Shown here: positions 55,302-64,000 of the stretch, piece after piece
Numbering within the stretch: the first letter of the stretch is position 1
Layout of the letters: each line of letters begins with the position of its first letter
Assembly: GCF_031845305.1 (NCBI RefSeq)
Contig: NZ_JAVREH010000004.1
Coordinates: forward strand, 178,786-242,785
Direction of reading: 5' to 3'
DNA: 64,000 bases
From: Jatrophihabitans_A lederbergiae
GTDB taxonomy: Bacteria; Actinomycetota; Actinomycetes; Mycobacteriales; Jatrophihabitantaceae
Program-made: the position numbers and the translations under genes
The notes under the pieces: model-generated
What the model was told of the DNA's origin: nothing
Databases searched by the model: none
The model's input: the letters and a program-made list of their open reading frames with translations, nothing else

Positions 55302-55336
55302 ACTGCCCGGCCAGGCTGTGAGCCCGGCCGGGCAGT
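55302..55336 (-). terminator. hairpin terminator downstream of DUF4193 gene
   Basis: An 11-bp perfect stem, ACTGCCCGGCC with GGCCGGGCAGT, around a 13-base loop, beginning 14 bases after the DUF4193 stop. No T-tract follows, as is usual in this phylum. Confidence 0.65.
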
Positions 55337-55349
55337 GCTGAGCAACCAG

Positions 55350-55658
55350 TTACGCGCAGTCGCGGCAGATCGGTTGACCGTTCTTCTCACGGGCGAGCCG
55401 GCTGCGGTGGTGCACCAGGAAGCAACTGGAACAGGTGAACTCGTCATCCTGCTTAGGAAGCACCCGGACGGTCAGCTCTTCACCCGAGACGCTGGACAGG
55501 TCAGCGCCCGGCAACTCCAGCGACTCGGCGAGCTCGGTTTCATCGACGTCGATCGAACCCGACTGCGCCTCGGCCCGGCGGGCCTTCAGCTCCTCGAGCG
55601 AATCTTCGTTCAGTTCATCTACATCGCCCCGTCGGGGGGCGTCATAATCGGTGGCCAC
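55350..55658 (-). CDS. DUF4193 small zinc-ribbon-like protein
   Basis: 102 residues, actinobacteria-specific. The acidic N-terminal half (MATDYDAPRRGDVDELNEDS) is followed by a conserved C-terminus with paired Cys: CSSCFLVHHRSRLA and ICRDCA, probably binding one metal. This is the family of Rv2699c, reported as essential in mycobacteria as far as I recall. Function unknown. A strong hairpin lies just past its stop. Confidence 0.9.
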   Translation of the reverse strand: MATDYDAPRRGDVDELNEDSLEELKARRAEAQSGSIDVDETELAESLELPGADLSSVSGEELTVRVLPKQDDEFTCSSCFLVHHRSRLAREKNGQPICRDCA

Positions 55659-55872
55659 TGCGTGTCAACTCCTAGCTCAAGTGCACAAGTCCCGGCGATC
55701 CCGTTACCTGGACCACGGGTGGCGAGTTTGTCAGTCGCCGCCCGCTGGCCGCGGAACCGTATCGCGTTCCGCGTGCCGTCCAACGACCGGGCATGGCTAC
55801 TCATTCCCGGGGCGTGTCCAGCTAGGCTGACGGCTCAACCCATAAGACGGCTCAGGAGGCGAACGGCCCGGT

Positions 55873-56382
55873 ATGTCAGCGTCTACCTCACGCCGGCCGC
55901 TGCCCGCGATCGCCTTTCTGCTGGTCCTGTCCATTCTCACCGTAATCGTCTGGTGGCGGGTGCTGCACCGCCCGGACGCGGCGCCGCAGACCGCGGGTCC
56001 CACCCCCTCGCACTCGGCGAGCTGCGCGCCGGCAGCCAAGGCGCTCACGTTGCCCTCTCCCGGCGCGGTCACAGTGAATGTGCGCAACGGCGCGGACCGC
56101 TACCAGCTGGCCACCAAGGTCACCGGCGAGCTCAAGAGCCGCGGCTTCAAGGTCGGTCAGCCAGGCGACGCCCCACCATTGACCGGCACGGCCGAGATCC
56201 GGTCCGGCATCGCCGGCAGGCCGGGGGCCACGCTGCTCAGCTACTACGTCCCTGGCGCGAAGCTGGTGACCATCAAGCGCAGCGACACCAACGTCGACCT
56301 GATCCTCGGCTCGGGGTACAGCGTGCTGGCGCCACAGACGACGGTCACCAAGGCTGTGGCGAAGTCCCGCAAGCCCTGCTGA
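55873..56382 (+). CDS. LytR C-terminal domain membrane protein (Cei-like)
   Basis: 169 residues. An N-terminal anchor (AIAFLLVLSILTVIVWWRVL, residues 13-32) is followed by an external LytR_C domain (VTVNVRNGADRYQLATKVTGELK, then ATLLSYYVPGAKLV and DLILGSGYSVL). M. tuberculosis Cei (Rv2700), a relative in the same genomic place, affects cell-envelope integrity. It diverges from the DUF4193 gene across 214 bases. Confidence 0.88.
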   Translation: MSASTSRRPLPAIAFLLVLSILTVIVWWRVLHRPDAAPQTAGPTPSHSASCAPAAKALTLPSPGAVTVNVRNGADRYQLATKVTGELKSRGFKVGQPGDAPPLTGTAEIRSGIAGRPGATLLSYYVPGAKLVTIKRSDTNVDLILGSGYSVLAPQTTVTKAVAKSRKPC

Positions 56383-56498
56383 GCCCGCCGGTCGAGCCGG
56401 CTCAGCCGAACTCCCGAAGCCAACGGCAACTGATCGGTGCTGACCGAAGCCAGACCGGTGCTGGCCCTAACTGATGCCGCCCCTACTCGATGTCGGCT

Positions 56499-57356
56499 TT
56501 ACTCGATGTCGGCAACGCCGAGGTCGGTCAGCAGCGTGAAGAACTCCTCCGCCACGTCGGGGTGCGCCGCCGCGATGAGGTGCGTGCCGGGCGGACGGCC
56601 ACGGAGTCCGGACGTCCGTACGCCGGCTTCCTGGGCTATCAGCAAGCCCGCCGCGAAGTCCCATTCGCCCAGGGGGCCCTCGTAGTACAGGTCCACCCAG
56701 CCGGCCGCGAGATAACACAGGTCCAGCGCCGCCGAGCCGAGCCTGCGCAGGTTGCCGACGTGCCCGAGCAGCTCCCCGGCGGCCTTGCCCTGGCGGGCGC
56801 GCCGGGCAGCGTCGTAGCCGAACCCGGTCGCGACCACGGCCTGGTCCAGCGGTACCGCCCGCGGCCCGGACAGCCGCCGGCCCCGCAGGTACGCGCCCTC
56901 GCCCAGCGCGGCGGAGAACAGGTCGCCCGAGGATGGATTCAGGACGCAACCCGCCACGGTTCGTCCAGCGACCTGAGCGGCGATCGACACCGAGAACTGG
57001 GGCAGCCCCAGCATGAAGTTGACGGTGCCGTCGATGGGGTCCAGCACCCAGCGCACGGGCGCGTCGACGCGCGCCTGCTCACCGTACTGTTCAGCGGCCT
57101 GCTCACCGCCCTCCTCGCCGAGCACCGAGTCGGCCGGACGCAGCCGCGCCAGCTCGTCACGGAGCATCTGCTCGACCGCCCGGTCGGCGTCGGTCACCAC
57201 ATCCGTGGCGGAAGATTTGGTGCTGACCGAGAAGCCCGCGGCACGGCGGCCCAGCATCAGATCGCCGGCCTTGGCAGCCAGTTCCACGGCCAGGTCGCGC
57301 AGTTCGACCGGGCTGGCGGAACCGCCGTGCGGCAGCTCGGACACGCGGTCTGTCAT
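56499..57356 (-). CDS. suhB: inositol monophosphatase family protein
   Basis: A 285-residue Mg2+-dependent sugar phosphatase. The metal motifs are VLGEEGGE (Glu), WVLDPIDGTVNFMLGLPQFSVSIA (Asp-x-Ile-Asp) and GPLGEWDFAAGLLIAQEAG (third Asp). Actinobacterial members act on inositol-1-phosphate or related sugars in inositol/mycothiol supply. ATG 57356 is chosen, since upstream frame content is not conserved; divergent from ppgK, starts 68 bases apart. Confidence 0.92.
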   Translation of the reverse strand: MTDRVSELPHGGSASPVELRDLAVELAAKAGDLMLGRRAAGFSVSTKSSATDVVTDADRAVEQMLRDELARLRPADSVLGEEGGEQAAEQYGEQARVDAPVRWVLDPIDGTVNFMLGLPQFSVSIAAQVAGRTVAGCVLNPSSGDLFSAALGEGAYLRGRRLSGPRAVPLDQAVVATGFGYDAARRARQGKAAGELLGHVGNLRRLGSAALDLCYLAAGWVDLYYEGPLGEWDFAAGLLIAQEAGVRTSGLRGRPPGTHLIAAAHPDVAEEFFTLLTDLGVADIE

Positions 57357-57423
57357 CTGCACTCTCTTCTGCACAGGCGGGCCGATAGGGTTCACGACAA
57401 TCAACCTAGTCAGCGGAGGACAG

Positions 57424-58206
57424 ATGACCGCGCCAGCGTCAGATCAGCCAGTCGCACCCGGCGAGGCGGCCTTCGGTGTCGACATCGGCGGCAGCGGCAT
57501 CAAGGGCGCCGTAGTCGACGCGGTGACCGGTGAGCTGCGGACGCAGCGGGTCCGGATAGCGACGCCCCGTCCCTCGACTCCGGACAACGTGGCCGAGGTC
57601 GTCGTCGAGCTCGTCACCAGGGCGAAGTGGTCCGGGCCGGTGGGAGCGACCTTTCCTGCCGTCATCAAGCGAGGCGTCGCTCGGTCGGCGGCGAACGTCG
57701 ACGAGTCCTGGATCGACACCGACGTCGACGCGGTCTTCTCCAAGGCGACCGGCCTGGAGGTGACCGTGCTCAACGACGCTGACGCGGCCGGCATCGCCGA
57801 AGTCCGATTCGGTGCGGCCAAGGGCGTGCCCGGCCTCGTGATCCTGTTGACGTTCGGCACCGGGATCGGCAGCGGCATCTTCCTCGATGGCCAGTTGGTG
57901 CCGAACTCCGAGTTGGGCCACCTGGAACTCGATGGCCATGACGCCGAGTCCAGGGCGGCCGCTTCGGTCAAGGACAAGCAGAAGATGTCCTACAAGCAGT
58001 GGTCCAAGCGGGTGCAGACCTACATGTCCCACGTCGAGGCGCTGTTCTCCCCCGACCTCTTCATCGTCGGTGGCGGGGTGAGCAAGGACGCTGACCGGTG
58101 GGTTCCGCTGCTCAATCTGCAGACGCCGGTACGGCCGGCGCAGCTGCTCAACAACGCGGGCATCGTCGGCGCGGCAATGGCAGCGGTGGAGCGCGGCGCC
58201 GACTAG
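57424..58206 (+). CDS. ppgK: polyphosphate glucokinase
   Basis: A 260-residue ROK-type kinase that phosphorylates glucose with polyphosphate or ATP. The phosphate-binding FGVDIGGSGIKGAVVD is at the N-terminus, TFPAVIKRGVARSAANVDESW is the glucose/polyphosphate region, VLNDADAAGIAE holds the catalytic Asp and LTFGTGIGSGIF the second phosphate loop. The enzyme family is characteristic of actinobacteria, and it is next to the main sigma factor here as in mycobacteria. Confidence 0.95.
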   Translation: MTAPASDQPVAPGEAAFGVDIGGSGIKGAVVDAVTGELRTQRVRIATPRPSTPDNVAEVVVELVTRAKWSGPVGATFPAVIKRGVARSAANVDESWIDTDVDAVFSKATGLEVTVLNDADAAGIAEVRFGAAKGVPGLVILLTFGTGIGSGIFLDGQLVPNSELGHLELDGHDAESRAAASVKDKQKMSYKQWSKRVQTYMSHVEALFSPDLFIVGGGVSKDADRWVPLLNLQTPVRPAQLLNNAGIVGAAMAAVERGAD

Positions 58207-58213
58207 CTCTGGC

Positions 58214-58219
58214 TACAAT
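58214..58219 (+). promoter_or_regulatory. candidate -10 element of sigA promoter
   Basis: TACAAT in the 184-base leader between ppgK and sigA, 172 bases before the GTG. The leader is gene-free and long for this region, suggesting regulation of the sigma factor. No good -35 is seen. Confidence 0.35.
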
Positions 58220-58390
58220 GGAGCGCGCAGGGCACGGCACCAATGAAGGCATCGACGTCGCAGAGCACGGCTCGATTAACCCCAACGGCTGGCTGACCCC
58301 ACACATTTTCCCGCGCGCACACCATCTCGCACGGCCGGCCCGGCTGGGTCGCGCCGCCACGGTGTGCGATCACTGTATGAAAGGGCATAC

Positions 58391-59677
<1,287 letters not shown>

Positions 59678-59762
59678 GCCGTCCGCTGCCGAGCCTCTCC
59701 AGCGCCCGGCCGCTCGCCCGCGCCTGCTGCCTGCCCTCGGACGTAGTTCGGCCCCAAGCAGC

Positions 59763-59798
59763 GTCGGACCGCCGCGCGAGCACGCACGGCGGTCCGAC
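59763..59798 (+). terminator. hairpin terminator downstream of sigA
   Basis: A perfect 12-bp stem, GTCGGACCGCCG with CGGCGGTCCGAC, around a 12-base loop, 85 bases after the sigA stop and 31 before the convergent MFS stop. It may serve both strands. Confidence 0.75.
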
Positions 59799-59829
59799 CC
59801 GATTACTCTGCGCGGCGGCGCAGCTTGGT

Positions 59830-61296
59830 TCAGCCGGAGACGGGTTCTCTCGACTTGCCCGGCAGCAGCACGCTCGCTACTGCGGCTCCAGCCATGAGAC
59901 AGGCACACAGCGCGAATCCGAACGTGAACCCGGTCGAGGTCGCGTCAACGACACGGTGGCCCGAAGCAACCTTCTCCACCGTCTTCGAGGCGGCCAGCGT
60001 CGCGATCACAGCCAACCCGATCGCGCTGCCTATGGTTCGGGTGACGTTGGCCATGCCCGAAGCAAATCCCATGTTCTCTGGAGCCACCCCGCTGATCGCG
60101 GCCATGTTCATGGGAATGAAGGTGAGGGCCAGGCCAGGGCTGACTACCAGCGACGGCAGGATGACATCGCTCCAGATTCCCCCGCCCGGTGTGATTCGCG
60201 CGAACATGATGAGGCCGGCCGTGGCTATCGACGAGCCGATAAGGATGACGGCCCGGATGCCGATCTTGGGAATGAGAGCAGGCGCGACGAAGGCACACGC
60301 GGTAAGCATCCCGGTCAGGGGCAGGTAGCTCAGACCGGTCTTGAGCGCCGAGTAACCCAGAACCTGCTGCTCGTATAGCGACAGGCAGTAGAACATCGCC
60401 AGCAGCGAGGCTCCGACGAAGGCCGCCACAACGTTCGCCCCGCTCACCGCACGGCTATGGAAAATCGAGAAGATGACCAGCGGCTGCTTCGCCACCTTCG
60501 CTTCGTAGGCCACGAAGGCAACCAGCAGAGCCAGCGCAGCGATCAGCAGGCTCAAGGTCCGGTTGGAGTCCCACGCGTGATCCTGCGTTTGAACGCAGGC
60601 ATAAACCGCAAGGCTTGCTCCCGCGGTCACCAGGATGGCGCCCAAGACGTCGAAGCCCTTGGCGCTGGTCCGCTTTCCATCAGCCGGCAGGTAGTGCTTG
60701 GCTCCCCACAGCAGCAGCAAGGCGATCGGAAGGTTGATGAAGAAGATCCAGCGCCAGCCGGGGCCGTTGGTGAAAAGGCCACCCAGGATCACGCCGACTG
60801 ACGTGCTGATTCCGGTCGTAGTTCCCCAGACACCAAACGCCTTGTTGCGCGCTTTTCCTTCGGGAAAGGTGGCTGCGATCATCGCCAGCGTCATCGGGGA
60901 GACGAACGCTGCCGACAGGCCCTGGAGCGCACGTCCACTAGAAAGCAGCCCAGCGTTGCCGGCCACTCCGGTCACCAGAGAGGCCAGCGCGAACACGGTG
61001 ATGCCAGTCGTGAAGACCCGGCGCTTGCCGAACAGATCTCCTGAACGCCCGCCCAGCAGCAGGAATCCACCGAACAGCACGGTGTAAGCGCTGACTACCC
61101 ACTGAAGTCCGCTCTCGCTGAAGCCGACGTCTGACTGGATCGCCGGCAAGGCAACGTTCACTACCGTGATATCAAGCGACTCGATCAGTTGAGCGAGGCA
61201 CAGGACGAAAAGGGCCCAGGTGTATTTCGAGGTCCAGACGAAAGGTGGAGCTTCGGACGGTGTCTCGCCCGTCGCGTCTGTTGCGTACGAGGTCAA
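59830..61296 (-). CDS. MFS drug exporter, DHA2 (14-TM) family
   Basis: 488 residues with about 14 hydrophobic segments. Family motifs are LDITVVNVALPAIQ in the first helix (motif D1), GGRSGDLFGKRRVF in loop 2-3 (motif A) and GVILGGLFTNGPGWRWIFFINLPIA (motif C region and helix 6). DHA2 proteins expel hydrophobic cations and quinone-like drugs with protons. It follows the quinone oxidoreductase gene by 33 bases in one operon under the divergent TetR. Confidence 0.9.
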   Translation of the reverse strand: MTSYATDATGETPSEAPPFVWTSKYTWALFVLCLAQLIESLDITVVNVALPAIQSDVGFSESGLQWVVSAYTVLFGGFLLLGGRSGDLFGKRRVFTTGITVFALASLVTGVAGNAGLLSSGRALQGLSAAFVSPMTLAMIAATFPEGKARNKAFGVWGTTTGISTSVGVILGGLFTNGPGWRWIFFINLPIALLLLWGAKHYLPADGKRTSAKGFDVLGAILVTAGASLAVYACVQTQDHAWDSNRTLSLLIAALALLVAFVAYEAKVAKQPLVIFSIFHSRAVSGANVVAAFVGASLLAMFYCLSLYEQQVLGYSALKTGLSYLPLTGMLTACAFVAPALIPKIGIRAVILIGSSIATAGLIMFARITPGGGIWSDVILPSLVVSPGLALTFIPMNMAAISGVAPENMGFASGMANVTRTIGSAIGLAVIATLAASKTVEKVASGHRVVDATSTGFTFGFALCACLMAGAAVASVLLPGKSREPVSG

Positions 61297-61329
61297 GTAA
61301 CTCTCCTATGAATAGGGGTGATCGGGGGC

Positions 61330-62304
61330 TCAACAGGAAAGCAACGTTTTACCGATTACATCACGACCTTCAACAGCAGCATGCGCATCGGCTGCGCGCT
61401 CCAGCGGGAAAATCTGCCCGATAACAGGCTTCAGCCGGCCGTCAGCCGCTTCAGCCAAGGCAGCCGCGCTCAGGGTGTTGCTCTCGCTGGGTGACCGGAG
61501 CTGTGCGCCGCCGACGACGGTTACTCCCCGCAATACGATGTCGCGCACTGATGCCTCGGTGTAGGAACCACCGGCCATGCCGAAGACGCTGAAACGCGAC
61601 AGGGGCGGGGCGATGTCGAACACCGACCTCCCGACTTCGCCACCGACGCCGTCGAAGACAATGTTGAGGCCCTGGTGTTCGACAGTCTTCTTCAACTGCT
61701 CGGTCCAGCCCTCGTCGCGGTAGTCGATCGTGACATCGGCACCGAGCGAGCGTGCGTGCTCGCACTTGCGCTGACCGCCGACCAGGGCGATAACGCTGCT
61801 AGCCCCCGCCGTCTGCGCCAGTTGAACAAGCAAGCCGCCGACGCCCCCAGCGGCAGCGGTGATCAGGACGACTTCGTCCTTGGCGAGGCGGCTTGCCCTC
61901 AGCACCGCCAAAGCGGTCCGACCATCGGCGAGTAACGCCACCGCATTACCGGCTGGCGTTCCATCAGGAACCGCAATGACCATGCCCTGATTGACAACTA
62001 CCCGGTCGGCGTACCCGCCGGATCCACCGGTCGGTGTCACTACCCGGGTCCCGACGAGGGCCGAGTCCAGTCCTGAGCCGACCGCGGAGATGGTGCCTTC
62101 CACTCCGTTGCCCGGCAGGTAGGGCGTCGGCGGAAGCGGCCCCGACCATGGCGGCCGTCCAGCTCGGACCTGGGTCTCGACGAAGGTGACGCCGGCGAAC
62201 TCGACCTCGATCAGCACCTGGCCGGGGCCAGGCGTCGGATCGGGAACCTCTTCGAGCTGGAGCACATCGGGCGGCCCGAACTGGGTCAGACGAATCCTGT
62301 GCAT
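61330..62304 (-). CDS. NADPH:quinone oxidoreductase (zinc-independent MDR family)
   Basis: 324 residues of the medium-chain dehydrogenase/reductase superfamily without zinc ligands. MHRIRLTQFGPPDVLQLEEVP is the classical quinone oxidoreductase start, and the NADPH loop ITAAAGGVGGLLVQLAQTAGA is near residue 140. It probably detoxifies quinones or enals by NADPH reduction. It is first in the operon with the MFS exporter; upstream is a promoter with repressor-like repeats. Confidence 0.88.
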   Translation of the reverse strand: MHRIRLTQFGPPDVLQLEEVPDPTPGPGQVLIEVEFAGVTFVETQVRAGRPPWSGPLPPTPYLPGNGVEGTISAVGSGLDSALVGTRVVTPTGGSGGYADRVVVNQGMVIAVPDGTPAGNAVALLADGRTALAVLRASRLAKDEVVLITAAAGGVGGLLVQLAQTAGASSVIALVGGQRKCEHARSLGADVTIDYRDEGWTEQLKKTVEHQGLNIVFDGVGGEVGRSVFDIAPPLSRFSVFGMAGGSYTEASVRDIVLRGVTVVGGAQLRSPSESNTLSAAALAEAADGRLKPVIGQIFPLERAADAHAAVEGRDVIGKTLLSC

Positions 62305-62325
62305 AGAACGGCTCCCTCGTTTACG

Positions 62326-62382
62326 GAGCGTTTTACTCCGGTTGCGGAAACTGAGTGTAGCGCTCCGTTTGAGAAGTAACAA
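62326..62382. promoter_or_regulatory. divergent promoter with GGAGCG repeats (TetR operator)
   Basis: Repeats: CGGAGCG (62326-62332) with an inverted CTCCG (62337-62341), and a further inverted CGCTCCG (62361-62367). On the minus strand -35 TTGTTA (62377-62382) and -10 TACACT (62354-62359) stand 17 bases apart, with one repeat in the spacer and the pair just downstream. This is a natural site for the divergent TetR protein to repress the oxidoreductase-exporter operon. Confidence 0.6.
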
Positions 62383-62402
62383 TCACCGCCGCGATCGCTG
62401 GC

Positions 62403-62408
62403 TATACT
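62403..62408 (+). promoter_or_regulatory. -10 element of tetR, leaderless
   Basis: TATACT ends eight bases before the GTG at 62416 and there is no ribosome-binding site, so the tetR mRNA is probably leaderless, a common actinobacterial arrangement. Confidence 0.55.
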
Positions 62409-62415
62409 CGGCCGT

Positions 62416-63159
62416 GTGACACGTCGTAGCAGCAGGGAGACAGCACGCCCCATTGGAGTCCATGAGCAACCGGCCGTTGACCGCCTCCGAGGGCGCCAGG
62501 CCGAAGCAGCAGTCAACGACACCCGCGTCCTGAACGCGGCACGTGAGATCTTTGCCACCGCGGGCTGGGAGGCGCCGGTATCGCTGGTTGCGCAGCGCGC
62601 AGGGGTAGGCATGGGTTCTCTCTACCGGCGCTATGGCAGCAAAGAGAATTTGCTGCGCCACTTGTGCCTGCTGTCACTGCAGCAGATGGTGACCGAGGCC
62701 GAGACCGCCCTCAACGACTCAGCCGGCAGCGACTGGCAGAAGTTCGAGTCCTTCGTACGCAGTTGCGTGTCCCACCGGGCTGGAGCGTTCGGACCCATCG
62801 CCGGTCACCTGCCCCCGAGCATAGAGATGACTCGAGCGGCCGAGCGGGTGAATCACAGGGTGCAGCAGCTGGTCAGGCGCACCCAGCGAGCCGGTGCCCT
62901 TCGGTCTGACGTGACCCCGGTCGACGTCTACCAGCTGCTCGAGCTGTTCAGCCGGAGCGAGCGGGTTGTGGGGCCCGCGCCAAGCCAGGGCGCCGCGTCC
63001 GATCTGCAGACGATCAGGCACGAACGGATCCTGACGGTCCTCCTTGCGGGATTCCGTCCAGAGGCCGCAGCGGTCCAGCCGCTGCCGCGAGCTACCAGCT
63101 GGCGCAGTTACCGGGCACGGTGGGTCACTCCGGCGAGCGAACGCCCTGACCCGTCCTAG
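62416..63159 (+). CDS. TetR/AcrR family transcriptional repressor
   Basis: 247 residues. The helix-turn-helix covers about residues 35-82: VLNAAREIFATAGWEAPVSL, then VAQRAGVGMGSLYRRYGSKENLL. An unusual basic N-terminal extension of about 30 residues precedes it. The C-terminal ligand domain is helical and variable. It faces the quinone oxidoreductase-MFS operon across 111 bases that contain inverted repeats, so it most likely represses that operon. Its stop overlaps the stop of the SARP remnant by four bases. Confidence 0.88.
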   Translation: MTRRSSRETARPIGVHEQPAVDRLRGRQAEAAVNDTRVLNAAREIFATAGWEAPVSLVAQRAGVGMGSLYRRYGSKENLLRHLCLLSLQQMVTEAETALNDSAGSDWQKFESFVRSCVSHRAGAFGPIAGHLPPSIEMTRAAERVNHRVQQLVRRTQRAGALRSDVTPVDVYQLLELFSRSERVVGPAPSQGAASDLQTIRHERILTVLLAGFRPEAAAVQPLPRATSWRSYRARWVTPASERPDPS

Positions 63160-63879
63160 CCTCCGTGCACCGGGCGCGCGCTCAGCTGGGTGACGTCAGA
63201 TCTGCTGTCGAGATCGAGCGAGGAATCCTCGCGCAGGATCGCATTGTGCAGAGCACGGATTCGGTAAGGCGGATCCAAGCCCATCTCTTCGCCGAGCAAC
63301 TTGTGCAGCCGCCGATATCCGTCGAGTGCTTCGCTTCTACGGCCGGCCCGGTACAGCGCCACCATCACCTGCGCGCAGATGTCCTCCCGCATGGGGTGCT
63401 GCAAATTGAGCGCGAGCAGTTCACCGGTGACTTCGGCGTGCTGGCCCAGCTGCAACATCGACTCCATCAGGATCACTTGAGCCGCCATCCGGTTCTCTTC
63501 CAACCGGGTGACCTCTACCAGCAGCAGCGGGCCCGGATCGATGTCGACCAGAGCAGGCCCGCGCCAGAGAGCAAGCGCACTGCGCATTATCTCCGCCGAC
63601 TCACGGTAACGCCCGAAGTTGAACGCGACGGCTCCTCGCTGGCGCAGCTTCTCGAATTCAGCCGCGTCCACATCGCCTGGATCAAGAATCAACTGGTACC
63701 CACCGGGCCGGGTAACAAGGACCTTCTTAGGATCGCATCGGGTCGGATCCGTGCTACCTTCGCGCACCAACCGGCGCAGCTGAAGCACGTAGGTCTGCAG
63801 CGTGGTCCGTGCGCTCGGCGGCGGCCACTCGGACCACAGCTCTTCGACTATCGAACCTACCGCAACGATGGAAGGGACC
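63156..63879 (-). pseudogene. SARP/BTAD-type regulator, 5' end lost to IS insertion
   Basis: The remaining 240 codons encode the end of an OmpR-like winged helix (SIVEELWSEWPPPSARTTLQ, LQLRRLV) and a complete bacterial transcriptional activation domain (DAAEFEKLRQRGAVAFNFGR to LLGEEMGLDPPYRIRALHNAIL). About 30 N-terminal residues normally present, forming the first strands and helix of the DNA-binding domain, are absent because an IS3-type element starts at 63880. The frame stays open into the IS and could start there at GTG 63941, giving 261 residues with a foreign N-terminus. DNA binding is probably impaired. Confidence 0.75.
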
Positions 63880-64000
63880 TGACCCCGAGTAGTGGACACG
63901 CTCAATCCCTGCTTCGGTGGGGTGGAAGCGAGATGATCCACTCATGGCGAGGAAGAACTACTCCGAGGAGTTTCGCCGCGACGCTGTCGAGTTGTATCGG
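63880..64000 (+). mobile_element. IS3-family insertion sequence, left end (runs off window)
   Basis: The left terminus begins TGACCCCGAGTAGTGGACAC, the TG-starting end expected for IS3-family elements with GTGGAC-type inverted repeats. It directly precedes a transposase orfA start at 63944. The element interrupts a SARP regulator. The right end and target duplication are outside the window. Confidence 0.8.
63944..64000 (+). CDS. IS3-family transposase OrfA (partial)
   Basis: The first 19 codons read MARKNYSEEFRRDAVELYR, the characteristic N-terminus of IS3-family OrfA, whose helix-turn-helix binds the IS ends. The rest lies beyond the window edge. Confidence 0.85.
   Translation, partial: MARKNYSEEFRRDAVELYR

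Overview
This window is chromosomal DNA from a high-GC actinobacterium (Actinomycetota). The evidence is very high G+C, dense short-overlap operons with many GTG starts, and families largely confined to this phylum: the DUF3000, DUF3093, DUF3159, DUF3710 and DUF4193 proteins, a LytR_C membrane protein, polyphosphate glucokinase, an HrdB/SigA-type sigma factor, and coproporphyrin-route haem genes (hemE, cgoX, chdC). The gene order from about 33.4 to 59.7 kb (msrB, chdC, cgoX, hemE, DUF3000, RNase D, dxs, TRAM methyltransferase, two TrkA proteins, DUF3159, DUF3710, dut, DUF3093, DUF4193, LytR_C, suhB-like, ppgK, sigA) closely follows the Mycobacterium tuberculosis Rv2674-Rv2703 region as I remember it. 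The genus cannot be fixed from sequence alone.

Layout. 0-6 kb: a DUF4032 kinase-like protein (cut by the window edge), a metallo-beta-lactamase-fold hydrolase and the RNA helicase HrpA. 6-10.9 kb: flavin reductase and nitroreductase genes, then a tightly coupled homogentisate operon (hmgA, an unknown 284-aa protein, fumarylacetoacetase) and a small ABM-domain protein. 10.9-13.2 kb: a VOC protein and a pseudouridine-degradation pair (psuG plus a PfkB kinase). 13.2-20.8 kb: housekeeping genes (DUF2993, uvrB, a TerC transporter behind a probable Mn2+ yybP-ykoY riboswitch, a GreA-like factor, zapE, a RibD-C reductase, ATP-dependent ligase LigC). 20.9-24.1 kb: a secreted TAP-like peptidase/hydrolase, a DMT transporter and a second RibD-C reductase.

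24.1-31.8 kb is the accessory part. It begins with a 150-bp decayed fragment of a LigD-type polymerase gene, and just past its far end lies an intact homologue in the same orientation (31820-32881). Between the two sit an Xre antitoxin/AbiEii-MenT-like nucleotidyltransferase pair with a palindrome over its promoter, and a single 1806-aa STAND-like NTPase that carries its own N-terminal winged-helix domain. The NTPase gene is preceded by two TGTCCA/TGGACA palindromes, one sitting between its predicted -35 and -10 boxes. This looks like a self-regulated defence or regulatory system and is the most interesting locus here.

33-59.7 kb is the conserved core block described above. It is interrupted by a fadA-fadB beta-oxidation pair and a two-component system with a membrane-anchored partner protein. 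One short-chain dehydrogenase (53.7-54.4 kb) carries a single-base frameshift. 59.8-63.2 kb holds a quinone oxidoreductase/MFS exporter operon facing a TetR repressor, with repressor-like repeats in the shared promoter. The window ends with a SARP/BTAD regulator whose 5' end has been cut off by an IS3-type element that runs off the right edge. No tRNA, rRNA or CRISPR array was seen.
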